Shown in pieces: positions 28,585 through 36,694 of a DNA stretch of 59,356 nucleotides (its first letter is position 1; each line of letters opens with the position of its first letter). This DNA is from Gemmatimonadota bacterium. GTDB lineage: Bacteria; Gemmatimonadota; Gemmatimonadetes; Longimicrobiales; Gaopeijiaceae. The stretch is taken from the NCBI GenBank assembly GCA_009838975.1, contig VXQO01000031.1, positions 1 through 59,356 on the forward strand, written 5' to 3'. A program made the position numbers and the translations under genes. The notes beneath the pieces were generated by a model, which was given only the letters and a program-made list of their open reading frames with translations, searched no databases and was not told the DNA's origin.

Positions 28585-29859
28585 ATGAACACAGCGATCA
28601 TCGCAGGCTGCCGGACGCCGTTCGTCCGATCCGGCACCCATTTCCGCAACCTCACGGCCATCGATCTCGGGCGGCACGCGGTGACGGAGCTCGTCGCGCG
28701 GACCGCGATACCGCCCGAGACCGTCGACCACATCGTCTACGGCACGGTGCTGCACGATCCGCAGGCGCCGAACATCGCGCGCGAGGTGGGGCTTTCCGCG
28801 CTGCCGAAGGATGTCCCCGCCGTGACCGTCTCGCGCGCCTGCGCTTCCGCCAACCAGGCCATCGCCGACGGGGCAAACCTCATCGAGGCCGGGTGTGCCG
28901 ACGTCGTGGTCGCGGGCGGGGCGGAGTGTCTGTCGCGCATCCCGATCCTGGCCTCCGACCGGCTGTCGAAGACGCTCGTGTCGGCCTCCCGCGCGAAGAC
29001 GCTGGGCGCGCGCCTGAGGGCTTTCGCGCGGCTCCGCCCCCGGGACCTGGTCCCCGTGGCTCCGGCGATCGCCGAGTACTCGACCGGGGAGTCGATGGGC
29101 CAGGCCGCCGAGCGCATGGCCAGGGAGAATGGGATTTCCCGGGAGGACCAGGACCTGTGGGCGCTGGGGTCGCACCGCAAGGCCCATGCGGGCACCGGGG
29201 ACGGCCGCCTCACCGACGAGATCGCACCCTTCTACCTCCCGCCGCGCTACGAGGTCACGGTGGACCGCGACAACGGGATCCGCGCCGATACCTCGATCGA
29301 GGCGCTGTCCTCCCTGCGGCCCGTGTTCGACCGCGAGTACGGCTCCGTCACTGCGGGGAACGCGTCGCCACTCACCGACGGCGCCTCGGCGGTGCTGCTC
29401 GCATCCGGGGAGCGCGCCTCCGAACTCGGCCTCGAACCGCTCGGCTACCTCCGCAGCTACGCCATCACCGCGCTCGACCCGGCCGGGCAACTCCTGCAGG
29501 GCCCGGCCTATGCCGCGCCCATCGCGCTGGATCGCGCCGGTCTCACGATGGCCGACATCGACCTGCTGGAAATGCACGAGGCGTTCGCCGCACAGGTGCT
29601 CTCGAACCTCCAGGCCTGGGACTCGGACGACTTCTGCCGGAAGGAGCTGGGCCGCTCGGGCAGGGTGGGGCACCCCGATCCCGACGTGATCAACGTCATG
29701 GGCGGCTCGATCGCCATCGGCCACCCGTTCGGCGCGACCGGTGCCCGGCTCACCACCACGCTGCTCAACGAGTTGCGGCGGCGCGACGGCCAGTTCGGCC
29801 TGGTGACGGTCTGCGCCGCGGGCGGCATGGGGTTCGCGATGGTGCTGGAGCGGGCATAG
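28585..29859 (+). CDS. thiolase family protein (acetyl-CoA acyltransferase)
   Basis: This is a 424-residue thiolase. The nucleophilic Cys is in TVSRACASANQAI (near residue 87-99), the second active-site His in LEMHEAFAAQVL, and the C-terminal His/Cys segments in GGSIAIGHPFGATGARL and TVCAAGGMGFAMVLE. Length and the insertion around residue 130-160 resemble the FadI-type beta-oxidation thiolases. The ATG at 28585 starts the normal ...AIIAGCRTPFVR N-terminus. With the enoyl-CoA hydratase and acyl-CoA synthetase nearby it suggests fatty or aromatic acid degradation, though a dehydrogenase gene intervenes on the other strand. Confidence 0.9.
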   Translation: MNTAIIAGCRTPFVRSGTHFRNLTAIDLGRHAVTELVARTAIPPETVDHIVYGTVLHDPQAPNIAREVGLSALPKDVPAVTVSRACASANQAIADGANLIEAGCADVVVAGGAECLSRIPILASDRLSKTLVSASRAKTLGARLRAFARLRPRDLVPVAPAIAEYSTGESMGQAAERMARENGISREDQDLWALGSHRKAHAGTGDGRLTDEIAPFYLPPRYEVTVDRDNGIRADTSIEALSSLRPVFDREYGSVTAGNASPLTDGASAVLLASGERASELGLEPLGYLRSYAITALDPAGQLLQGPAYAAPIALDRAGLTMADIDLLEMHEAFAAQVLSNLQAWDSDDFCRKELGRSGRVGHPDPDVINVMGGSIAIGHPFGATGARLTTTLLNELRRRDGQFGLVTVCAAGGMGFAMVLERA

Positions 29860-29874
29860 CGAGACCGTCCCTGC

Positions 29875-29943
29875 CTACCCTCGAAAGTTCAGAGCCGAAG
29901 CTATTCTGGCCTGGTTGCGGTCGAGCGTAATGAAAGAGATTGC
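29875..29943 (-). pseudogene. possible C-terminal remnant of a PIN-domain (VapC-type) toxin
   Basis: Directly downstream of, and partly overlapping, the antitoxin gene, a different minus-strand frame reads AISFITLDRNQARIASALNF then R-G and stop. This resembles the last beta-strand and helix of PIN toxins (pattern x-F-x-T-x-D-R-x-x-A-x-x-A). No start codon or upstream part of a toxin is present. It would fit deletion of most of a toxin gene with fusion of its tail to the antitoxin end. The resemblance is short, so this stays tentative. Confidence 0.35.
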
Positions 29944-30212
29944 CGACGACTCGCCAGGAAACGGGCCAGTGCACCCGGCTTCGGGGCTCCAGCTTTCAGG
30001 GGCTTCCGCGTTGTCCGGGCGGGGACGAGAATCCCGCGCTTCTCGAGTCGAGCGAAGTGCTCTTCGACAGTTCCAGCTGCCTTTTCGATCGGGCGGATCT
30101 CCGCGACGGGATCGCCCCGGTAGGACACAGTGACGGTCGTGCCCTCGCGCACCAGCCGGAGAACGTCCGAGAACCGCGCCCTGGCTTCATAGGTAGAGTA
30201 GACAACTTTCAT
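29901..30212 (-). CDS. Phd/YefM-type antitoxin, toxin partner apparently lost
   Basis: This is a 103-residue protein with the Phd/YefM fold: VVYSTYEARARFSDVLRLVREG followed by TTVTVSYRGDPVAEIRPI, then a flexible toxin-neutralising tail (HFARLEKRGILVP). Such proteins bind their own promoter and neutralise a PIN or RelE/Doc toxin. The last residues (RQSLSLRSTATRPE) do not look like a natural antitoxin end. Where a toxin gene should begin lies only a scrap of PIN-like sequence and then the thiolase gene end. Its ATG overlaps the stop of the membrane protein gene. It may be an orphan antitoxin serving as a regulator or anti-addiction factor. Confidence 0.75.
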   Translation of the reverse strand: MKVVYSTYEARARFSDVLRLVREGTTVTVSYRGDPVAEIRPIEKAAGTVEEHFARLEKRGILVPARTTRKPLKAGAPKPGALARFLASRRQSLSLRSTATRPE

Positions 30213-30718
30213 GTCGCTACCTTTCTGGTCGCGCGCATCGCCGTGCGGATCCGCTCTTCGAGCCGCTGTGGGAAGCGCGACCCCACGTAGACCTCCTTGC
30301 CGCTCTGCAGCGTCACCTTGACAGCCTGGTTGCCCCGGATGGTCCACGCCGTGCGGGAGCCGCGCGGACGGATTCCCCAGCCGCCGAATTCACGCAACGG
30401 CCGGTAGGTCAGCCCACGCACGGAATCGATGTCGGCAAAGAGGATCCGCTTGCGGATGAGGTGTACTGGGCCGAACGCGATGAACAGCTGATCCGACTGA
30501 ACTTCCACGTCGAGGCGCGTAAAGAGCAGCGTGATCAAGGTCGGGAACAGGAGCACGCCACCCAGCGCCAAGGGAGCCTTCGGGAGAAAGGACCCGTCTC
30601 CAGGCATACCGGCCGACTGCAGGAACTGCTCGTATGCGACCGCGGCCGCACCGGCAAGGCACGCCGTCCACAGAATCGCAAAGACCCAAAGCGGCGCCCA
30701 GGTTTTTTCGCGGTACAT
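30209..30718 (-). CDS. small membrane protein with PH-like C-terminal domain
   Basis: This is a 169-residue protein with two hydrophobic segments (about 10-30 and 48-66) and a soluble C-terminal part rich in beta-strand (LDVEVQSDQLFIAFG, LIRKRILFADIDSVRGLTYRPL, VKVTLQSGKEVYVGSRFP). This resembles the bacterial PH-like domains of small membrane proteins of unknown function. The ATG at 30718 is favoured over 30736 because GGAAGGGGAG lies 7 bases before it. It is 39 bases downstream of the hydroxylase FAD-subunit gene and overlaps the antitoxin start. Confidence 0.65.
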   Translation of the reverse strand: MYREKTWAPLWVFAILWTACLAGAAAVAYEQFLQSAGMPGDGSFLPKAPLALGGVLLFPTLITLLFTRLDVEVQSDQLFIAFGPVHLIRKRILFADIDSVRGLTYRPLREFGGWGIRPRGSRTAWTIRGNQAVKVTLQSGKEVYVGSRFPQRLEERIRTAMRATRKVAT

Positions 30719-30757
30719 GATGCGCTCCCCTTCCATGTTGCAATTTGCGCTCTGGTG

Positions 30758-31786
30758 TCACGGCCCGGCTGCGGAACCGTTGCCCGCCGACCGCGCAGTG
30801 CCGGCCAACTCCGCCAGTGCCCGCCGTACGTGCACACGCACCATCGCCCGCCGCCACTCGGCGTCCACGATGATGTTCTCCAGCGGCCGGCACTGCGCGT
30901 AGGCGCGATCCGCCAGGGCGTCGATCACACGCCCTTCGAGCCGCCCACCCACCGCAATCTCGTCCCAGCCGGCCAACACGCGGGGCCGTGCGCCCAGTGC
31001 CGATACAACGCCGCCAATACGTTTCACGACCTCGTTTTCATCAAAATCGCCCGTCACCGCGACCGACAGCAGCGGAAAGTCGATCGAGTGCCGCTGCCGC
31101 AGCTTCCGGTAGGCGCTGCGCCGACCGGGTCCGCCGACGGGGATCCTGATCTCGGTGAGGACCTCGTCCGGCGCCCGCCGCGTGTTCCAGATCCCGTCGG
31201 TGACGAAGAACTCGGCAGCGGGGATCTCGCGCGCACCGCCGGGACCCGCCAGCGCCAACGTCGCGCCGAGGGCGATCAGATTCGGCGGCGTGTCCGCCGA
31301 GTGCGCCGCCACGCACTTCTTCCCCACCTTCGTGACGTGGCACACCGTGCCGTTCTTCTTCAGGCAGTAGCCGAGGGCATCCCGCCAGAATTCGGTCTGG
31401 TTGTAGTAGGTGCACCGCGTGTCCAGGCAGACGTTGCCGCCGATCGTCCCCATGTTGCGGAGCTGCGGACCCGCCACGAGCCCGGCCGCGTCCGCGAGCC
31501 CGGGGAAGTACCGTCGCACGAGCGGGTTGGCCGACACGTCGGCGAGCGTCTCGAGCGCACCGATCCGGAGGTGTTGTCCCGAGGGGCCGAGGGCGACGCC
31601 CCTCATCGCGGCGATGCGGTTCAGCGAGACCACGTGAGCCGGCGTGAACAGCCTGTGTTTCATGTTCGGCATCAGGTCCGTGCCACCGGCTATCGGCATG
31701 GCCTCCTCCCCGAACCCGGCCAGGAGCGCCACGGCCTCTTCGACCGTCTCCGGGCGGTGATAGCGGAACGGGTGCAGCCTGAGCAT
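30758..31786 (-). CDS. molybdenum hydroxylase FAD-binding subunit with extra Fe-S loop (4-hydroxybenzoyl-CoA reductase beta-like)
   Basis: This is a 342-residue xanthine-oxidase-family FAD subunit (PIAGGTDLMPNMKH; GPQLRNMGTIGGNVC). It carries an inserted loop with cysteines C125, C141, C149 and C158. Their spacing (16, 8, 9) is the one I recall for the additional [4Fe-4S] cluster of the 4-hydroxybenzoyl-CoA reductase beta subunit, absent from xanthine dehydrogenases. The surrounding text (CLDTRCTYYNQTEFWRDALG) also matches that group. It should move electrons between the [2Fe-2S] subunit and a low-potential donor or acceptor. The gene lies downstream of an unrelated amidase gene within the operon. 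Confidence 0.82.
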   Translation of the reverse strand: MLRLHPFRYHRPETVEEAVALLAGFGEEAMPIAGGTDLMPNMKHRLFTPAHVVSLNRIAAMRGVALGPSGQHLRIGALETLADVSANPLVRRYFPGLADAAGLVAGPQLRNMGTIGGNVCLDTRCTYYNQTEFWRDALGYCLKKNGTVCHVTKVGKKCVAAHSADTPPNLIALGATLALAGPGGAREIPAAEFFVTDGIWNTRRAPDEVLTEIRIPVGGPGRRSAYRKLRQRHSIDFPLLSVAVTGDFDENEVVKRIGGVVSALGARPRVLAGWDEIAVGGRLEGRVIDALADRAYAQCRPLENIIVDAEWRRAMVRVHVRRALAELAGTARSAGNGSAAGP

Positions 31787-31791
31787 CGCTG

Positions 31792-32694
31792 CTACCGGGG
31801 CGGCAGCGGACGCGCGACCATGACCCCGTCCTGCCCCTCGATCCGCGCTATCCGCGCGGCCAGCGTCTCGTCGCTGATCTGGACGTGCGAGCCCACCAGC
31901 GGCGCGTGCATGAGGCGCAGCGCGCCGTCCCGCCACACCGCGATCCCGGTGTGAGCGATGTCGAGGCCGGGCACCGTGCTGGTCGCGGCGATGATGTCGC
32001 CTTCGCGTATGCCGCGCGCCGCGTCCTCGATCCCGTCTTCGGGCAGGTAGTGACGCGGCACGGAAGCGAGCCGCGCCTCGGTGCCGGCTATTGCCGCCAG
32101 CACACCTGGATCGGCCAGCTGACGGTACGCGTCCGGGTGCGTCGACATGAAGTCGAGGGGGGACTCGTCCACCACCCCGCCCAAAGCCTGCGAGACTCCG
32201 TCCACCAGCCCCTTCGCCTCGTTGTCTCCGATCCACTCGCTGAAGTAATGGAGGCGGCTGGGGTAACCGTCGAGGACCCCGTCGCGGTACCGGATCGCGG
32301 TGAGTTCGCGGCGGTAGGCGGTCTCGAAGCGGTGCGGATCCTCGACGAGCGCGGCGTCGGCGGTCCAGGCGAGGCGGGCCATGACCAGGACGTTCTCGAC
32401 GAAGGTGACGCAGTCGAGCGACTCAAGGTTGATGACCAGGCGCTCGGGGCCGGCGAGTTCCAGGGTGTGCGGCTCGTAGCGTGTTCCGACCAGGCGTTCG
32501 CCGATGGCGCCGAGAAGCTCGCCGAACCAGGGGCCGGCAGCACGGCGGTGCGTCATGGCCCACGCGACCTGTTCGCGGGCGATCTGCCAGTCGCGCGCCG
32601 TCCCTTCGGCAGGCCGCTCCTGGGCCCGCGCGCCGGGGGCAGCCAACCCGGCGAAGACCACGGCCCCGAGGGCGAGAACGGCGCGTGCCCTCAA
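31792..32694 (-). CDS. DUF1460 family protein (N-acetylmuramoyl-alanine amidase-like), exported
   Basis: This is a 300-residue secreted protein. Starting at the TTG at 32694 (which overlaps the alpha-subunit stop, TTGA), the N-terminus is a clean signal peptide ending PGARAQ. The body is DUF1460: NLESLDCVTFVENVLVMARL with the candidate nucleophile Cys, HYFSEWIGDN, and PGLDIAHTGIAVWRDG with the catalytic-type His. This is a papain-like NlpC/P60-related fold that cleaves peptidoglycan stem amides in characterised relatives. It is embedded between the alpha and beta subunit genes of a molybdenum enzyme, an odd place for it. Confidence 0.8.
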   Translation of the reverse strand: MRARAVLALGAVVFAGLAAPGARAQERPAEGTARDWQIAREQVAWAMTHRRAAGPWFGELLGAIGERLVGTRYEPHTLELAGPERLVINLESLDCVTFVENVLVMARLAWTADAALVEDPHRFETAYRRELTAIRYRDGVLDGYPSRLHYFSEWIGDNEAKGLVDGVSQALGGVVDESPLDFMSTHPDAYRQLADPGVLAAIAGTEARLASVPRHYLPEDGIEDAARGIREGDIIAATSTVPGLDIAHTGIAVWRDGALRLMHAPLVGSHVQISDETLAARIARIEGQDGVMVARPLPPR

Positions 32695-35120
32695 CCCCGC
32701 CCCCCGTCTCCGGCGGCCTGGATCGCGCGCCACACCCGCGGCGGCGAGAACGGCAGTGAGTTCATCCTCACCCCTACCGCGTCGTGGATGGCGTTGGCGA
32801 TCGCGGGAATGGACGGGTGGAGCGGGCCCTCTCCGGCCTCCTTGGCTCCATATGGCCCCTCCGGGTCGATCGACTCGATGATGAGCGACTCGAGCGCGGG
32901 CGTGTCGAGGCTCGTCGGAATACGGTAGTCGAGGAGCGATGGCGCGTTGTGGAGCCCGGCGCGCCCCTGGTCGGCGCTCTTGAAGATCTGCTCCTCCATG
33001 AGCGCCTCGGCGAAGCCCATGTAGGCGGACCCCTCCATCTGCCCCTCGACCAGCACCGGGTTGAGCGCGCGGCCGCAGTCGTGGGCGATCCAGATCTTCT
33101 CGACCGTCACGAATCCGGTTTCGGGGTCGACCTCGACCTCGGCGACGTGCGCCGTGAAGGAGTAGGCCGGCGAGGCGCCGATCGTGGCGCCGCGGTAGCT
33201 CCCGTGCACGTCCCTGGGCGTGTTGTAGGAACCGGTGGCGCCCAGTGTGCCGAACTTCGCCTCGGCCAGGTTGAAGGCTTCGCGCAGCGGCATGCTGGTG
33301 CCCGTGTCGCCCGCCATGACCGCGAGTCCGCCGGCGAGCAGCACTTCGCGTGGTTTCGTGCCCCACGTCTCGGCAACCGCTTCCTGCACCATCGCCTTGA
33401 TGCGCCGGGCGGCGTCGATGCAGGCGTTGCCGAGCATGAACGTCACCCGCGACGAGTAGGCCCCCAGGTCGACCGGGGTGAAGTCGGTGTCGCCCGCCAG
33501 CACGCGGATGTGCTCCAGCGGGGCCCCCAGTTCCTCGGCGACGATGTACGTCACCATGGAATCGACCCCCTGGCCGATCTCGGAGGCGCCGGAGAAGATC
33601 GCGACGCGCCCGGAACGGTCGACCTGCAGCTGGATGCCGGACTGGGGCATGTCGTTGGGGTAGACGGGGTAGTTGGTGCCGGTGATGTAGGTCGAGCCCG
33701 CCACGCCCACGCCGCGCCCGTAGGGGAGGCGGCGGAACTTGTGTTCCCAGTCGCTGGCCCTCTCCACCGCCTCCAGGCACTCCAGAAAACCGTTCGAGGT
33801 GACGCGCAGGTCGTTCACGGTGCGGATGTCGGAGCCGATGAAGTTGCGTCGGCGCAACTCGATCGGGTCGATGTCGAGGGCCTCGGCGATGCGGTCGAGC
33901 TGCACCTCGAAGGCGAAGCGCGGCTGGACCGAGCCGTGCCCGCGCTTGGGCCCGCACGCCGGCTTGTTGGTGTAGGCGCGCGTGGAGTGGAAGCGGTAGG
34001 CGGGCATCCGGTAGGGCGCCGTGAGAAGCTGGCCGGAGTAGTAGGTCGTCACCAGTCCGAAGGAGGCGTAGGCACCGCCGTCCATGACGATCCTCGAGTC
34101 CACGGCGGTGAGCATGCCGTCGCGGGTGGCACCCGTGCGGTAGCGCATGTGGAAGGGGTGGCGCCCGCGGTGGGAGTAGAAGACCTCTTCACGGGTGTAG
34201 AGGATCTTGACCGGGCGGCCGGTGATGACGGACAGCTTCGCGACGCAGAACTCGAGGTCGAAGGGCTCGGACTTGCCGCCGAACGCACCGCCGACGGGCG
34301 GCTGCACGACGCGCACGCGGGCGGGGTCAATTTCCAGGACCCGCGCCAGTTCGCGGTGCAGGTAGTGGGGGACCTGTGTGGCCGACCACACCGTGAGTTT
34401 GCCGTCGGGTTCCGCAAGCCCGATGGCGCAGTGCGGCTCGATGGGCGTGTGGGTGGTTCCCTCGAAGAAGTAGTCGCCCTCGACTACAAGATCCGATCCC
34501 TCGAATCCGCGATCCACGTCGCCGAATGCGAGTTCCACCGTCTTCGTGATGTTGCCGTTCCGGCCCTTCTTGCGGGGCTCGTGGATGAACGGGCCGTCCG
34601 CGGCGATCGCCTCGTGCGGATCGAGGTAGGCGGGCAGCTCCTCGTATTCGACGTCGATCAGAGCGAGGGCCGCGTTGGCTGTGTCCTCGTCGACCGCCGC
34701 GACTGCGGCCACCCCGTCGCCCACGTAGCGGACCTTGTCGACGCAGAGCGGGTACTCGTCCGGCGTCCAGGGGATGATGCCGTACGTCGTGGGCATGTCA
34801 CGGCCCGTCACCACTCCGTGCACGCCTTCGAGCGCCTCGGCCCGGGAAGTGTCGATGGCGACGATCCGGGCGTGGGGGTGCGGGCTGCGCAGGATCTTGC
34901 CGTGCAGCATGCCGGGGAGGCGGATGTCGTCGGTGTAGCGGGCCCGTCCGGTGCCCTTGGCGCGTCCGTCGATCTTGCGCATCGGACGGCCGATCGTGGC
35001 GAGTACCCGGGAAGTTTCGGACTCCCGTCCCGATCCGTTCGGCGACGCCGTCTGTGCGCCCTGCCCTGGCTTACGCACCCGCGCCGGCGGCGCGACGGTG
35101 CCCGTACCACGCCCGCTCAT
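32691..35120 (-). CDS. molybdenum hydroxylase large subunit (4-hydroxybenzoyl-CoA reductase alpha-like)
   Basis: This is an 809-residue molybdopterin subunit of the xanthine oxidase family. Seen: RARYTDDIRLPGMLHGKILRSPHPHARI at the start of the a/b hammerhead domain, the cofactor motif VGGAFGGKSEPFD, the SGASEIGQGVDSMV block, and the catalytic Glu in YGAKEAGEGPLHPSIPAIANAI. The N-terminal 45 residues are low complexity. The ATG at 35120 overlaps the small-subunit stop (ATGA). The FAD subunit suggests it acts on an aromatic CoA thioester, but the substrate cannot be proven from sequence. Confidence 0.85.
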   Translation of the reverse strand: MSGRGTGTVAPPARVRKPGQGAQTASPNGSGRESETSRVLATIGRPMRKIDGRAKGTGRARYTDDIRLPGMLHGKILRSPHPHARIVAIDTSRAEALEGVHGVVTGRDMPTTYGIIPWTPDEYPLCVDKVRYVGDGVAAVAAVDEDTANAALALIDVEYEELPAYLDPHEAIAADGPFIHEPRKKGRNGNITKTVELAFGDVDRGFEGSDLVVEGDYFFEGTTHTPIEPHCAIGLAEPDGKLTVWSATQVPHYLHRELARVLEIDPARVRVVQPPVGGAFGGKSEPFDLEFCVAKLSVITGRPVKILYTREEVFYSHRGRHPFHMRYRTGATRDGMLTAVDSRIVMDGGAYASFGLVTTYYSGQLLTAPYRMPAYRFHSTRAYTNKPACGPKRGHGSVQPRFAFEVQLDRIAEALDIDPIELRRRNFIGSDIRTVNDLRVTSNGFLECLEAVERASDWEHKFRRLPYGRGVGVAGSTYITGTNYPVYPNDMPQSGIQLQVDRSGRVAIFSGASEIGQGVDSMVTYIVAEELGAPLEHIRVLAGDTDFTPVDLGAYSSRVTFMLGNACIDAARRIKAMVQEAVAETWGTKPREVLLAGGLAVMAGDTGTSMPLREAFNLAEAKFGTLGATGSYNTPRDVHGSYRGATIGASPAYSFTAHVAEVEVDPETGFVTVEKIWIAHDCGRALNPVLVEGQMEGSAYMGFAEALMEEQIFKSADQGRAGLHNAPSLLDYRIPTSLDTPALESLIIESIDPEGPYGAKEAGEGPLHPSIPAIANAIHDAVGVRMNSLPFSPPRVWRAIQAAGDGGRG

Positions 35121-35587
35121 CGGTCGCCCAGCCTTTCGGCCGCGGCCTCGACCGCGTCGTAGATCTTCTCGTATCCCGTGCAGCGGCACAGGTTGCCGGC
35201 CAGCGCGGCCCGGATCTCGCCGCGCGTGGGCGAAGGGTTGCGGTCGAGGAGCGCCACCGAGCTGCACAGGATGCCCGGCGTGCAGAAGCCGCACTGCGCG
35301 GCGCCGTTGAGGTCGAATTCGTCCTGCACCGGATGAAGCCCGGCCGCCGTCGCGAGCCCCTCGACGGTGCGCACTTCCCTCCCCTCGGCCTCCCAGACCG
35401 GTGTGATGCACGACAGCACCGCCCTGCCGTCGACGATCACGGTGCAGGCGCCGCAGTCACCCTTGTCGCATCCCTGCTTCGATCCGGTCAGGCCGAGTCC
35501 GTAGCGCAGCGTTTCCAGGAGCGTGTAGTGGGTAGGAACCCCACACACGCGCTCGTCGCCGTTGACTCGCAGGCGGACTACTTCCAT
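35117..35587 (-). CDS. molybdenum hydroxylase [2Fe-2S] subunit
   Basis: This is a 156-residue iron-sulfur subunit with two [2Fe-2S] clusters. The plant-ferredoxin type site is GCDKGDCGACTV with a further Cys (VLSC), and the second site is QCGFCTPG plus LCRCTGYEKI. The size equals the gamma subunit of 4-hydroxybenzoyl-CoA reductase. Two ATGs are possible: 35596 sits too close to the AAGGAGGA site, so 35587 is preferred. It is the first gene of the operon small-large-DUF1460-FAD subunit. Its promoter must lie in the 132 bases shared with the divergent bacilliredoxin gene. Confidence 0.9.
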   Translation of the reverse strand: MEVVRLRVNGDERVCGVPTHYTLLETLRYGLGLTGSKQGCDKGDCGACTVIVDGRAVLSCITPVWEAEGREVRTVEGLATAAGLHPVQDEFDLNGAAQCGFCTPGILCSSVALLDRNPSPTRGEIRAALAGNLCRCTGYEKIYDAVEAAAERLGDR

Positions 35588-35719
35588 CGGGGCCATTCCT
35601 CCTTGTCTATAACAATATTGCGATGCGCGCTCTCCCGCCCGGCATCTGGTATCCGGCCGCGTTCGCCGGTAGACTTCGTGTCCCGTGACAAGCGAACCCC
35701 ACCGAAGGACACGATCGAT

Positions 35720-36136
35720 ATGCCGTACCCGGAGATGATGGTCGCCCCCATGCGGGCCGACATGGTGCGAATGGGCTTCCAGGAGCTGCGCGACGCCGAG
35801 CAGGTCGAGCAGGCGATGGACGCGATGGAAGGGACCGTGCTCGTCGCGGTGAATTCGATCTGCGGGTGCGCAGCGGGGATCTTCAGACCCGCGGTGGCCA
35901 TGGCGCTGCAGGGCGACACGCAGCCGGACCACATGGTCACGGTCTTTGCGGGCCAGGACATGGACGCCACCGCGTCAGCGCGGCGGCGCCTGGTCGGCTA
36001 CCCGCCCTCGTCGCCCTCCATCGCCCTTCTGAAGGACGGCGACGTGGTGTTCATGCTCGAGCGCTTCCAGATCGAGGGGCGGTCAGCCCCGGCCATAGCC
36101 CAGGACCTGCAGACCGCATTCACTGAGCACTGCTGA
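35720..36136 (+). CDS. BrxA/BrxB-type bacilliredoxin
   Basis: This is a 138-residue thioredoxin-fold protein of the YphP/YqiW (bacilliredoxin) family. It begins YPEMMVAPMRADM and has the active-site CGC motif in VNSICGCAAGIFRP (near residue 53-55), then the PSSPSIALLKDGDVVFMLERFQIEG segment. In Firmicutes it removes bacillithiol from mixed disulfides; here the low-molecular-weight thiol used is unknown. GAAGGA lies about 10 bases before the ATG. It ends 4 bases from the convergent DoxX gene. Confidence 0.9.
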   Translation: MPYPEMMVAPMRADMVRMGFQELRDAEQVEQAMDAMEGTVLVAVNSICGCAAGIFRPAVAMALQGDTQPDHMVTVFAGQDMDATASARRRLVGYPPSSPSIALLKDGDVVFMLERFQIEGRSAPAIAQDLQTAFTEHC

Positions 36137-36140
36137 GGGC

Positions 36141-36542
36141 CTACTCCTCCGCCTTCCGGCCGGCCAGCCACCCGTCGACCGAGTACCTGCCCGGTCCGTG
36201 CGTGAAGAAGAACAGCCAGGTGAAGCAGTAGAAGGCGGCGAGTTCGCCCCTGTTGAGGATCGGCCAGAAGCCCTGTGGCGCATGCGCCATGAAATAGGCG
36301 ACCGCCATCTGGCCGCATGCCACAAACGCCACCGGCCGGGTGAACAGGCCGGCCGCGATCAGTAGCCCGCCGAAGAACTCGATGATCCCGGCCAGGCCCA
36401 TCAGGCTCATCAGCTCGGCCTGGTTACCCTCAAGGACGCCGAAGAGCTTCTGGGCTCCGTGCTGGGCGTAGAGCAGACCCGCCACGACGCGCAGGGCGTT
36501 GTAGGCGAGCACCTTGAGTCCCGGGTGTTCCTTGTTGAACAT
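36141..36542 (-). CDS. DoxX family membrane protein
   Basis: This 133-residue protein has four hydrophobic helices with the DoxX marks: ALRVVAGLLYAQHGAQKLFG in helix one, GIIEFFGGLLIAAGLFTRP in helix two, MAVAYFMAHAPQGFWPILNRGE with a charged loop, and a last helix before HGPGRYSVDGWL. DoxX proteins are inner-membrane proteins tied to redox and thiol stress in some bacteria; the neighbouring bacilliredoxin gene, tail to tail with 4 bases between, fits such a theme but does not prove it. Confidence 0.85.
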   Translation of the reverse strand: MFNKEHPGLKVLAYNALRVVAGLLYAQHGAQKLFGVLEGNQAELMSLMGLAGIIEFFGGLLIAAGLFTRPVAFVACGQMAVAYFMAHAPQGFWPILNRGELAAFYCFTWLFFFTHGPGRYSVDGWLAGRKAEE

Positions 36543-36694
36543 TTGCGGATAGCCTCCTGGGGTTGGACGAGCTTTTCTGCTGTGAGCGGTCGCGAGGCCC
36601 CTACCGGCTATCCGGCGCCGGAAATGTGCACTTCGGTCCGCTGGAACACGGGGAGACTACGGCTTCGGCACGGCGGGCGCAAAAGCCGGGCGGA

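Noticed and set aside
29765-29974. Third frame over the antitoxin tail as a small gene
   Set aside because: It overlaps the thiolase end and the antitoxin and has no recognisable content.
32695-33957. Long frame upstream of the DUF1460 gene
   Set aside because: It runs antisense-like through the alpha-subunit gene in another frame with low-complexity composition; the TTG at 32694 gives a clean signal peptide.
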